A stretch of DNA of 64,000 nt from Ferrovibrio sp046297595. Lineage in GTDB: Bacteria > Pseudomonadota > Alphaproteobacteria > Ferrovibrionales > Ferrovibrionaceae. A model generated the notes under the pieces. That model saw only the letters and a list, made by a program, of their open reading frames with translations, did not search any database and was not told the DNA's origin. The stretch covers positions 744,001-808,000 of the forward strand of contig NZ_JBKBHT010000001.1 of NCBI RefSeq assembly GCF_046297595.1, read 5' to 3'. Position numbers and translations under genes: made by a program. Of this stretch, positions 42,049 through 49,967 are shown piece by piece; position 1 is the stretch's first letter; the number at the start of each line of letters is the position of its first letter.

Positions 42049-43035
42049 CTATTCCGCAGCCTGAGCCTTGGCATCGCTGAGCAGTTCAGCCTTGGCCCCA
42101 TCATACTCCCGCTTCAGTCGGGCCACGAGGTCAGCCACGCTCGGCACATCCTTGATCGAACCCACGCCCTGTCCGGCGCCCCAGATGTCGCGCCAGGCCT
42201 TGGATTTCGAACTGCCCCCCGAACCGAAACTCATGGTGTTCTTGTCAGCCTCGGGCAAGTTGTCAGGGTCGAGGCCGGCATTGACGATGCTGGGTTTCAG
42301 GTAATTGCCATGCACGCCGGTGAACAGCGAAGAATAGACGATGTCGTTCGCCGCGGTATCGACCAGCATCTGTTTGTATTCCGGCACCGCGTTGGCTTCC
42401 TGGGTGGCGATGAAACGCGTGCCGATATAGGCGAAGTCCGCGCCCATGGCCTGCGCGGCCAGAACCTGGTTGCCCCTGGTGATCGAGCCCGACAGAGCGA
42501 TCGGCCCATCGAAGAACTCGCGCACCTCCGAGACCAGCGCAAACGGGCTGAGCGTGCCCGCATGGCCGCCCGCACCGGCGCAGACCAGGATCAGGCCGTC
42601 CACACCGGCTTCCAACGCCTTCTTGGCATGGCGGATATTGATCACGTCATGCATCACGATGCCGCCATAGGAATGTACCGCTTCCACCACTTCGTTCGGT
42701 GCCCGCAGACTGGTGATGATGATCGGAACCTTGTATTTGACGCAGACTTCCATGTCGTGCATCAGGCGGTCGTTGGAATGATGCACAATCTGGTTGACAG
42801 CATAGGGCGCCACCGGCTTATCGGGGTTCTGGGTACGGTATTCGTCCAGTTCGGTTGTGATGCGCTTGAGCCATTCTTCCAGCATCTCTGCCGGGCGCGC
42901 ATTCAGCGCCGGAAACGAGCCGACGATACCGGCCTTGCACTGGGCGATTACCAGCTCGGGTCCCGAGACGATGAACATCGGCGACGCGATCACCGGCAGG
43001 CTGAGACGACCTTTGACGACGGCAGGCAATGCCAT
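42049..43035 (-). CDS. Nitronate monooxygenase (2-nitropropane-dioxygenase family)
   Basis: A 328-residue FMN TIM-barrel enzyme: LPVIASPMFIVSGPELVIAQCKAG at strand 1, the catalytic-histidine loop LILVCAGAGGHAGTLSPFALVSEV, the FMN phosphate loop IALSGSITRGNQVLAAQAMGADFAYIGTRF and the C-terminal IWGAGQGVGSI. It oxidises alkyl nitronates such as propionate-3-nitronate. GGAGGAAACC precedes ATG 43035. It is separated by 114 bases from prpE on the same strand. 3-Nitropropionate is a propionate analogue, so the pairing is suggestive but not proven. Confidence 0.92.
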   Translation of the reverse strand: MALPAVVKGRLSLPVIASPMFIVSGPELVIAQCKAGIVGSFPALNARPAEMLEEWLKRITTELDEYRTQNPDKPVAPYAVNQIVHHSNDRLMHDMEVCVKYKVPIIITSLRAPNEVVEAVHSYGGIVMHDVINIRHAKKALEAGVDGLILVCAGAGGHAGTLSPFALVSEVREFFDGPIALSGSITRGNQVLAAQAMGADFAYIGTRFIATQEANAVPEYKQMLVDTAANDIVYSSLFTGVHGNYLKPSIVNAGLDPDNLPEADKNTMSFGSGGSSKSKAWRDIWGAGQGVGSIKDVPSVADLVARLKREYDGAKAELLSDAKAQAAE

Positions 43036-43175
43036 GGTTTCCTCCAGGAATACTGTGCCGGCAGATTAGGCAGCCGCCACGCCTTTCGCAATCACGCCAT
43101 GTTTACCCTGCGGCAATCATCCGGGCAGCGTTGCGCTGCGTAAGCCTGTAAAACCAACCTCACTGCAGGATCGCC

Positions 43176-44123
43176 ATGGTAACCGCCCTGATCCTGGTCG
43201 GCTTCGCCCTGTTCGGGCTGGGCGCGACCACGGCACACCTGACCCGCCAGGCCGAAGCGGATTTCCCACCCGCCGGCCGCATTATCGCCGCCGCCGGCCT
43301 GCAGCAGCATGTGATCGAAGGCGGCCGCAATGAGGATGGCCGGCCGACCCTGGTGATGATCCACGGCGCCTATGGCGCTGCGCAGGATTTCGCCGTCAGC
43401 CTGATGCCGCTGGTGGAAGACCGCTTCCATGCCGTGGCCGTGGACCGGCCCGGCCACGGCTATTCCGAACGCGGGGATGCCTCGACACCCCATCATCAGG
43501 CGCGCGCACTGCATGCCGCCCTTGAGGAACTTGGAATCCGCCGCCCCATCCTGCTCGGTTTTTCCTATGGCGGCGCGGTGGCGCTGAGCTACGCCCTGCA
43601 ATACCCTGGCGACACCGCCGCGCTCGTACTGATCAATCCGGCCACGCATCCATGGCGCAGCCTGCCGGCGATGCCATTTGGCCTGACCGATGCGCCCCTG
43701 TTGGGTCCGGCAGTGAAATACACCCTCGTCACACCGCTAGGGCATCTGCTGAAGGATGCCGGAACCGAACGCGTGTTTCGCCCCGGCGGAGTACCGCCCG
43801 CTTTTGAGCAGGCGCCGCTGGCGCTCAGCCTGCGGCCCGACAGCTACGCCGCCAATGCCGAGGACATCCGCGAACTGGACGGATTCCTGCGCAGGCAGGC
43901 TCAACTCTATCCTTCATTGCGCCTGCCGGTTGAGATCGTCGTGGATGAGGAGGATCCGTCGGTATCACCGGTCATCCATGGCCGCAGACTGGCGCGGGAA
44001 ATTCCCGGCGCGACCCTGACAGTGACGTTAGGCGGCGGCCATCCCCTGCATTTCTCACGGCCCGCAGTCGTATTGCAGGTTATCGACCGAGCGGCACTCC
44101 GCGCCGGCTTCAATCCGCGCTGA
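43176..44123 (+). CDS. Membrane-anchored alpha/beta hydrolase
   Basis: A 315-residue alpha/beta-hydrolase with an N-terminal hydrophobic anchor (VTALILVGFALFGLGATTAHL). The oxyanion motif is MIHGAYGAAQDF, the nucleophile elbow GFSYGG with S130, the acid in VDEEDPSVSP and the histidine in LGGGHPLHFSRP. The substrate cannot be told; ester or C-C hydrolase activity are both possible. Its 3' end overlaps the convergent YkuD gene by 14 bases. Confidence 0.87.
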   Translation: MVTALILVGFALFGLGATTAHLTRQAEADFPPAGRIIAAAGLQQHVIEGGRNEDGRPTLVMIHGAYGAAQDFAVSLMPLVEDRFHAVAVDRPGHGYSERGDASTPHHQARALHAALEELGIRRPILLGFSYGGAVALSYALQYPGDTAALVLINPATHPWRSLPAMPFGLTDAPLLGPAVKYTLVTPLGHLLKDAGTERVFRPGGVPPAFEQAPLALSLRPDSYAANAEDIRELDGFLRRQAQLYPSLRLPVEIVVDEEDPSVSPVIHGRRLAREIPGATLTVTLGGGHPLHFSRPAVVLQVIDRAALRAGFNPR

Positions 44124-44622
44124 TGATCTGCATCGCTGCATTCGTCGGCAGAACGGCCAGTAGCGCCAGCAGATCGGATAGCGCCAGCGCAACACAACCC
44201 TCGGTGCTGCTGTAATCCGGTCGCGCCAGGTGCAGGAAAATTGCACTGCCCATGCCGGGCACGGGCGGATCGTCGTTGTGCCCCAGCACCACGATCACGT
44301 CGTAGACGTGGTCATCGCGCCAAAGTTTCTCGTGGCTGGCGGCATAGGGCAGCAAGACATGGCGATTATAGGCCGGATCGGCGGGATCGTCGCACCAGCC
44401 ATCCTGTGGCGTCAGCGCCTGGACCGGCAACCGTGTCTGCGGGGCGGCCATACGATCGGCGCGATAATAAATCTGCCGCAGGACATACCGGCCAAGCGGC
44501 GTGGCGCCATCGCCCTCGCGCTTGTCGGCCTCGGGTTTCACGCCCCCCTTGCCCAGCGCGCAGCGGAATTGCAGACCGCCATGCTTCAGAAAACCATCGG
44601 ACGTGACGACGATATCGTTCAT
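44110..44622 (-). CDS. YkuD-type L,D-transpeptidase-fold protein
   Basis: A 170-residue cytoplasmic or unannotated-location protein without a signal peptide. It has the catalytic pattern IFLHLARPDYSSTEGCVAL (His, then S-x-E-G-C with the nucleophile cysteine) and the companion segments GKGGVKPEADKREGDGATPLGRYVL and VVLGHNDDPPVPGMGSA. This is the ErfK/YbiS/YcfS/YnhG catalytic core alone, a short version common in alphaproteobacteria. The start is uncertain: ATG 44622 is used, with an alternative six codons upstream; neither has a good ribosome site. Confidence 0.87.
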   Translation of the reverse strand: MNDIVVTSDGFLKHGGLQFRCALGKGGVKPEADKREGDGATPLGRYVLRQIYYRADRMAAPQTRLPVQALTPQDGWCDDPADPAYNRHVLLPYAASHEKLWRDDHVYDVIVVLGHNDDPPVPGMGSAIFLHLARPDYSSTEGCVALALSDLLALLAVLPTNAAMQIISAD

Positions 44623-44660
44623 GCCGGGATCAGGCGGCAAAGCAGCCGGTTATGCAAGCC

Positions 44661-45680
44661 TCAGTATGTGGCATCCAGCGCGGGCTGCGCCGGGCGTTGG
44701 CGATCGCGCTGCTGCTGCATGTCGAAATATTTCTGATAGGCCTCGGCCGCCCGGTTGGCCCAGTCGTTGTTCGATGGAGGCTGCCCGTGAAGCTGCTGCG
44801 ACGAAAGCTTGGCGTCATATTTCGTCGCCACATTCTGTTGTGTAATCGGGGAGGAGCCGACGGCGCGGCCGGGGGCCGGCGCATTGGATGGGAAAGCCGG
44901 AAACCAGGTCCGGCCATCGACCATCTCTGGCGCGGAAGAATTGACGATCGTTGGCTGCGTCCGGCCGCGCGCAGCCGCCAGCGGGTTGCGTGCCTGGGCC
45001 GCGGCGATGGCTTCCAGGGCCGGACCGACCGGCACAGCCTGGGCTGCGGCTTGCTGCTTCAGAGCCTGGAACAGGTCGCTGGGCAATTCGATGGCGGATT
45101 TGGCATCAGCCGATTTGCCCAACTCAGGCTGTTGCTCGTTACGGCGATCATCCATACGGGCGGCCAGGCGCAGGTCGGGGCGCATATCTGGGCGTGGGGC
45201 CTGCATCTGCGCCTGAATCATGGCGGCTTGTTGTTGGGCAGCCTCTTGCTCGGCTGGCTGACCAGTCGGGGCTGCATCGTTTTCGGCAACAGCCGTGGCC
45301 GGCTGTTCCTTGCCACCCAGGTCGATGCCCAGCATCGCCATGGCATGCTCGCCCGGGTCCTTGCCGGTGCTTTCGTTGACCATGGCGCTGACCACCGAGA
45401 CGGCCAGGCCGATCGGGCCGCCAAACAGCGCACCGCCGGCCATGCGTGAACCAGCCTCGATCTGATCGCCGGTGATGGCGCGGTAAATGGTCGAGACGAT
45501 CGGGATGTGCTGCAGCGGATTGATGATGTCGAGGAAATCGGCAAACTTGAACCCGCCAGATCCAAACATGCCGCGCCGTTCGCGCGCCTCGCCATCGCCC
45601 ACCGCCTCGGCCTGTTTGGCCTGCGGCTTGGGTTGCATCCCGGCGGACGGGAGCGAAGCAATGGCGAAATCTTCAGACAT
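44661..45680 (-). CDS. Alphaproteobacterial protein of unknown function with INPLQHIPIVSTIYR domain
   Basis: A 339-residue protein. Residues of about 35-115 form the only conserved-looking part: FADFLDIINPLQHIPIVSTIYR, then TGDQIEAGSRMAGGALFGGP and a hydrophobic GLAVSVVSAMVNE stretch, possibly membrane-associating. The rest is Gln/Ala/Pro-rich and probably disordered, with an Ala/Gln segment QEAAQQQAAMIQAQMQ and a C-terminal helical tail (RAAEAYQKYFDMQQQRDRQR). I know similar INPLQH proteins from related genomes but no function. ATG 45680 follows AAAGGA. It stands alone, upstream of the YkuD gene. Confidence 0.78.
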   Translation of the reverse strand: MSEDFAIASLPSAGMQPKPQAKQAEAVGDGEARERRGMFGSGGFKFADFLDIINPLQHIPIVSTIYRAITGDQIEAGSRMAGGALFGGPIGLAVSVVSAMVNESTGKDPGEHAMAMLGIDLGGKEQPATAVAENDAAPTGQPAEQEAAQQQAAMIQAQMQAPRPDMRPDLRLAARMDDRRNEQQPELGKSADAKSAIELPSDLFQALKQQAAAQAVPVGPALEAIAAAQARNPLAAARGRTQPTIVNSSAPEMVDGRTWFPAFPSNAPAPGRAVGSSPITQQNVATKYDAKLSSQQLHGQPPSNNDWANRAAEAYQKYFDMQQQRDRQRPAQPALDATY

Positions 45681-45800
45681 GCGGGTCCTTTCAGGTAGGA
45701 CCCCGCAAGCCACGTGCCAAAATATTTCCTTGTTATTTCGTGTATTTAAGAAAAGAGCGATGTCGAGTCGGCAAAATCTGCCGGGTGCGCGGCCTGCATC

Positions 45801-45836
45801 TTGCCGACTGAATTTGTTATTTTATAACATATCAAT
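45801..45836 (+). promoter_or_regulatory. Zur-type box overlapping a -10 element, before the COG0523 gene
   Basis: TGTTAT-TTT-ATAACA (45815-45829) is a perfect palindrome and matches the Zur consensus GTTAT-N3-ATAAC. TATAAC (45823-45828) inside it makes a good -10 element, with TTGCCG (45801-45806) 16 bases upstream as -35. The predicted transcript start is at or next to the ATG at 45837, so the mRNA would be leaderless. Zinc-bound Zur would cover the -10. Confidence 0.85.
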
Positions 45837-47057
45837 ATGCCTCACTCGCACGACCGTCTACCCGTCACGCTGCTTTCCGGTTTCCTGGGCGCCGGGAAAA
45901 CCACGCTGCTGAACCACATCCTGGGAAACCGGGAGGGCAAGCGTGTTGCGGTCATCGTCAATGACATGAGCGAAGTGAATATCGATGCCGCCCTGGTTCG
46001 CGAAGGCAATGCGGGGTTAAGCCGGACCGAGGAAAAGCTCGTCGAGATGTCGAATGGCTGCATTTGCTGCACGCTACGCGACGATCTGTTGAAAGAGGTC
46101 CGCCGGCTGGCAGGTGAAGGCCGTTTCGATTACCTGCTGATCGAATCGACAGGCATTGCCGAACCGATGCCCGTGGCGGCCACTTTCGATTTCCGCGACG
46201 AAAACGGCTTCAGCCTTAGCGATATTGCACGGCTGGATACCATGGTAACGCTAGTCGACGCCTATAATTTCCTGCGCGATTATGGATCAACGGACTTCCT
46301 GCGTGATCGCGGTGAGTCCTTGGGCGACGAAGACAACCGCACGGTGGTCGACCTGCTGGTCGAACAGATGGAATGCGCCGACACCATCATCCTCAACAAG
46401 ACCGATCTGGTCGCACCACAGGAGATTGGCTTCCTGGAAGGCCTGATCCGCACCTTCAATCCCCATGCAGCCATCCTGCGTGCGGAATTCGGGCGGGTTC
46501 CGCTCAGTCAAGTTCTAGATACCAGCCGCTATAACCCCGAACATGTACAGGCCCTGCCTGGCTGGCAACAGGCCCTGTTGGGTCAGAACCTGCCGGAAAC
46601 CGAAGAATACGGCATCCGCAACTTCGTCTATCGTGCCCGTCGCCCTTTCCATCCACAGCGGCTGATGAACTGGCTGAACCAGGAATGGCCGAATGTGTGG
46701 CGCTCGAAAGGCTTTTTCTGGCTTGCCACCAGAATGGCTTTTGTTGGCTCTTGGTCCCAAGCTGGCGCCGTCACCCGGCATGAAAAAGCAGGTTTGTGGT
46801 GGGCCGCGATCCCCAAGCAACATTGGCCCGATCATCCCGACTGGCAAACCGGCATCAAGCAGGTCTGGCAGAAACCCTATGGCGACCGTCGCCAGGAAAT
46901 TGTGCTGATCGGTGCAGGCATGGATCGTGTTGCCTTGACTGCAGGCTTCGATGCCTGCCTGCTGACAGATGCAGAAATGACAGGTGGACCCGAATCCTGG
47001 CATTCGCTGCCGGATCCCTTCCCGCGTTGGTCCGACCAGACAGCAGCGGCTGAGTAA
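45837..47057 (+). CDS. COG0523 GTPase, zinc-metallochaperone type (ZigA/YeiR-like)
   Basis: A 406-residue G3E P-loop GTPase. Walker A is GFLGAGKTTLLNHIL, the metal motif SNGCICCTLRDDL (CxCC), Walker B DYLLIESTGIAEP and the base-recognition motif NKTD. A CobW C-terminal domain follows (IRNFVYRARRPFHPQRLMNWL). These proteins deliver zinc to client enzymes when zinc is scarce. The upstream Zur-type box and the DUF1826 neighbour put it in the zinc-starvation group, not with cobalt or nitrile hydratase. No ribosome site precedes the ATG; see the leaderless promoter. Confidence 0.94.
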   Translation: MPHSHDRLPVTLLSGFLGAGKTTLLNHILGNREGKRVAVIVNDMSEVNIDAALVREGNAGLSRTEEKLVEMSNGCICCTLRDDLLKEVRRLAGEGRFDYLLIESTGIAEPMPVAATFDFRDENGFSLSDIARLDTMVTLVDAYNFLRDYGSTDFLRDRGESLGDEDNRTVVDLLVEQMECADTIILNKTDLVAPQEIGFLEGLIRTFNPHAAILRAEFGRVPLSQVLDTSRYNPEHVQALPGWQQALLGQNLPETEEYGIRNFVYRARRPFHPQRLMNWLNQEWPNVWRSKGFFWLATRMAFVGSWSQAGAVTRHEKAGLWWAAIPKQHWPDHPDWQTGIKQVWQKPYGDRRQEIVLIGAGMDRVALTAGFDACLLTDAEMTGGPESWHSLPDPFPRWSDQTAAAE

Positions 47058-47059
47058 TC

Positions 47060-47728
47060 ATGACAGCGGTGCTGCAGAAACATGCCCTGACTGGAATTAA
47101 TTATGACGTGCTGAATGAAATCGGGCGCTCCGGCATCAATCTCGCAATCTGGCACAGACAACAAGAAGCGGCACTGGCTCGATTATGCACAGACATCGCC
47201 GCGAAACATGACAACGATCTCTGCCTCTATATCGACCCTGAAAAATCTGATGTCACAATCCCAATGGCGCTGGCCGGAACTGGCTGGGGTTGCGAAACTC
47301 GACTGAAACCACTCGCCAACGATGTCATTCGCGCCGTGCAGATATTCGCCCGCTTGACCGGAGATTACCGGCTTCACGTCGACCTCTCGGTCATTCGCAC
47401 TGATGCATGCCGCTATTTTCACGTCGATAACGTGGGCCTGCGCCTGTTGTGCAGCTACGCTGGCCCGGGCACCGAATGGCTGGATAACGCGAATGTCGTT
47501 CGTGCCGCACTTGGCCTCGGGGATAACAAGGCCGTCCTGCGCGATCCAGCTCGCATCCACCATATGCCAACCGGCTTGATCGGCATCCTGAAGGGAGAGC
47601 GCTATCCCGGCAATGATGGCAACGGCATCGTTCATCGCTCAGCGCCGATCCTACGCTGTGCCGGACGCAGGCTGCTTTTGCGGATCGATCAGCCGGGGCC
47701 ACATCTGCCGCCGGCTGAACCAACCTAA
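47060..47728 (+). CDS. DUF1826-family protein
   Basis: A 222-residue protein starting two bases after the COG0523 stop, so it is certainly co-transcribed. The DUF1826 core is visible as SVIRTDACRYFHVDNVGLRLLCSYAGPGTEWL and PTGLIGILKGERYPGNDGNGIVHRSAP. Conserved His/Asp positions (YFHVDN, IVHRS) recall a cupin-like or 2-oxoglutarate-oxygenase-like metal site, but the function is unknown. Family members often lie in Zur regulons beside COG0523 GTPases. The 3' end overlaps ribA by four bases, convergent. Confidence 0.9.
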   Translation: MTAVLQKHALTGINYDVLNEIGRSGINLAIWHRQQEAALARLCTDIAAKHDNDLCLYIDPEKSDVTIPMALAGTGWGCETRLKPLANDVIRAVQIFARLTGDYRLHVDLSVIRTDACRYFHVDNVGLRLLCSYAGPGTEWLDNANVVRAALGLGDNKAVLRDPARIHHMPTGLIGILKGERYPGNDGNGIVHRSAPILRCAGRRLLLRIDQPGPHLPPAEPT

Positions 47729-48837
47729 AGATAATGGCCGGAGCGTTTGCGCTTGGCGGCCAGATAGGCCTCGTTATGGGCGTTGGAGGGGAATTTATGG
47801 GGGACTCGCTCGGCCACGACGATGCCGCAGGACTCCAGCCCCTTCACCTTCTCAGGATTGTTGGTGAGCAGCCGCACAGTGCCGAACCCCAGCCGCTGCA
47901 GCATCCGGGCGGCTGGCAGGAACCAGCGTTCGTCGGCATCGAAGCCGATCCGCTGGTTGGCGTCCACGGTATCGAAACCCTGGTCCTGCAACTGGTAAGC
48001 GCGCAGTTTGTTGACCAAACCGATGCCGCGACCTTCCTGCGCCAGGTAGAGCAGCACGCCGCCGCCCGCCTCGTTAATGGTGCGGATGGCGCCACGCAGC
48101 TGCTCGCCGCAATCGCAGCGCAGCGAACCCAGCAGGTCGCCAGTGAAACATTCGGAATGCAGCCGCACCAGCACCGGTTTGGTCGGATCGGGATCGCCGA
48201 TCACCAGGGCGAAATGCTCCTGCCGACCATCGGCAGGGCGAAAGGCATAAAGCTGGGCATTCTCGGCATCGGCTACCGGCAGGCGCGCCTGACTGACTGG
48301 CACCAGGGTTTCCGCCTCTGCCAGGTCATAGGCCGCGACGGCGGCGGCGGGGACCGTCAGAAGACCTGCCGGTACGGCGGCATCCTTCGCCAACGGCAAA
48401 TGCAGGGCGGCCGGCAAGAGATAGGCTGTCTTGGCCAGTTTCACCGCCAGCCGTGCACTATCAGGCGCGGCCGCCTTGATACGCGTGAACGGCCCGCGCA
48501 GCGGCGCCGCGAGATCCCGGCTGGCATCGGCCAGGTCTCGGATCAGCGTCGCCTTCTCGGCATCCGGGGCCGGCAAATCGGCCAGCGGCAGTAAAATCGT
48601 ATCGTCGCCGGTGGGCCCGATATGCAGCACGGCAGCCCGCGATGCCGTCAGTGCCAGCGCGCCGTCGGATGACAGGTGCACTACCTCGGCCAGCATCGCT
48701 TCGGTCAGGGTTTCCGCGGCCAGCACCAGCACATGGTCCGCCGGGCCCATGGCCAGCAACACGGGCCGGCCACGGCGCATTTCGTGTCCGGCACGGTCGA
48801 CCGCAATGGCGGCAGCGGCATGGGAAAGCTCTGTCAT
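47725..48837 (-). CDS. ribA: GTP cyclohydrolase II with degenerate RibB-like N-terminal half
   Basis: A 370-residue two-part protein. The C-terminal 190 residues are full RibA: zinc cysteines in HSECFTGDLLGSLRCDCGEQL, the GTP loop YLAQEGRGIGLVNKLRAYQLQ, and LLTNNPEKVKGLESCGI. It opens GTP to start riboflavin synthesis. The first 170 residues have the RibB frame (AIAVDRAGHEMRRGRPVLL) but lack the acidic DDE-RENEGD catalytic loop, so they cannot make dihydroxybutanone phosphate. This fused but dead half is seen in relatives of this group. A separate working RibB is expected elsewhere. Confidence 0.92.
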   Translation of the reverse strand: MTELSHAAAAIAVDRAGHEMRRGRPVLLAMGPADHVLVLAAETLTEAMLAEVVHLSSDGALALTASRAAVLHIGPTGDDTILLPLADLPAPDAEKATLIRDLADASRDLAAPLRGPFTRIKAAAPDSARLAVKLAKTAYLLPAALHLPLAKDAAVPAGLLTVPAAAVAAYDLAEAETLVPVSQARLPVADAENAQLYAFRPADGRQEHFALVIGDPDPTKPVLVRLHSECFTGDLLGSLRCDCGEQLRGAIRTINEAGGGVLLYLAQEGRGIGLVNKLRAYQLQDQGFDTVDANQRIGFDADERWFLPAARMLQRLGFGTVRLLTNNPEKVKGLESCGIVVAERVPHKFPSNAHNEAYLAAKRKRSGHYL

Positions 48838-48934
48838 GACCGGTCCGGTTTACGACGCCCGGCCGGCCCCGGCAAGACGCCGCGCTGCTTTACGCAAGGT
48901 TGTGACAAACCTCACGGCTGGCTAAGGTCGCCGC

Positions 48935-49897
48935 ATGCTGCGCCGACGCACCGTCAGGGGCCACCGGATGCCCCATCTGCACGATACGCCCAGCCTGCAG
49001 GCCCGGCTGATCGCCCGCGGGCTGCGGCAATTAATCAAGCCGCGCAAGGTCAACCGCGCGGATATCCCCCTGCTGCGCGGCCTGATGTCCGCCTTTACCC
49101 GCGCCCGCCTGCCCGCCGGCGTGAAGGCCGAGCGCGTCAAGCGTATGCAGGACGGCGACTGGCTGCGAGGCGAATGGCTGCGACCCGAACAGCCACGGCG
49201 CGGGCGTGCCCTGCTCTATCTCCATGGCGGTGGCTTTATCTGCGGCGCGCCACGTACCCACCGCGCCATCACCGCACGGCTGGCCAAGCGGCTGGGGATT
49301 GCCGTCTTCAGCCTCGATTACCGTCTGGCGCCCGAACACCCGTTCCCGGCCGCACTGGAGGATGCCCTGCGCGCCTGGCGCTGGCTGCTGGCGGAAGGTT
49401 ACCGACCGGATCGCATCTGGCTGGCCGGCGATTCCGCTGGCGGCGGGTTGGCGCTTTCACTGATGCTGGCCTGCAAACAGCATGGCCTGCCCCTGCCGGC
49501 GGCGGCTGCGCTGTTTTCGCCCTGGACCGATCTGGCCGGCAGCGGCAAGGCGATGCAGGAAAATCTCGAACGCTGTGCCTGGTTCATGCCGGCCCAGATT
49601 CATTTCGCCGCCGAACTCTATGCCAACAAGACACCCAGGACCGATCCGCTGGTCTCGCCGCTCCACGGCGACCTCGCCGGGCTTCCGCCGTTGATCCTTC
49701 ATGTCAGCGACAGCGAGCTTTTGCGCGACGACACCCTGCGGCTGGCCGACCTTGCCCGTTCAGGCGGTGTTGCGGTGGATTTGCGCGTCTGGCATGGCCT
49801 GCCCCATGCTTGGCCGAATTTCGCCGGCCTGATGCCTGAGGGCGATGCCTGCCTGGATGCCACGGCCGAGTCCCTGCTGCATACAACTGCCGCTTGA
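48935..49897 (+). CDS. HSL-family alpha/beta hydrolase (esterase/lipase)
   Basis: A 320-residue cytoplasmic esterase. The HSL motif LLYLHGGGFICGAP supplies the oxyanion hole, the nucleophile is S167 in GDSAGGG, and the acid and histidine lie in HVSDSELLRDD and WHGLPHAW. Also typical is LDYRLAPEHPFPAALEDA. AAGG lies about seven bases before ATG 48935; an in-frame ATG 33 bases later is an alternative. It would hydrolyse short-chain esters. Confidence 0.92.
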   Translation: MLRRRTVRGHRMPHLHDTPSLQARLIARGLRQLIKPRKVNRADIPLLRGLMSAFTRARLPAGVKAERVKRMQDGDWLRGEWLRPEQPRRGRALLYLHGGGFICGAPRTHRAITARLAKRLGIAVFSLDYRLAPEHPFPAALEDALRAWRWLLAEGYRPDRIWLAGDSAGGGLALSLMLACKQHGLPLPAAAALFSPWTDLAGSGKAMQENLERCAWFMPAQIHFAAELYANKTPRTDPLVSPLHGDLAGLPPLILHVSDSELLRDDTLRLADLARSGGVAVDLRVWHGLPHAWPNFAGLMPEGDACLDATAESLLHTTAA

Positions 49898-49967
49898 GCC
49901 GCACGCCTGCCCAAGGCACACTTGAGCGGGCCGATTCGATCTGACGGCCACCGGGGGAAACATCCAC

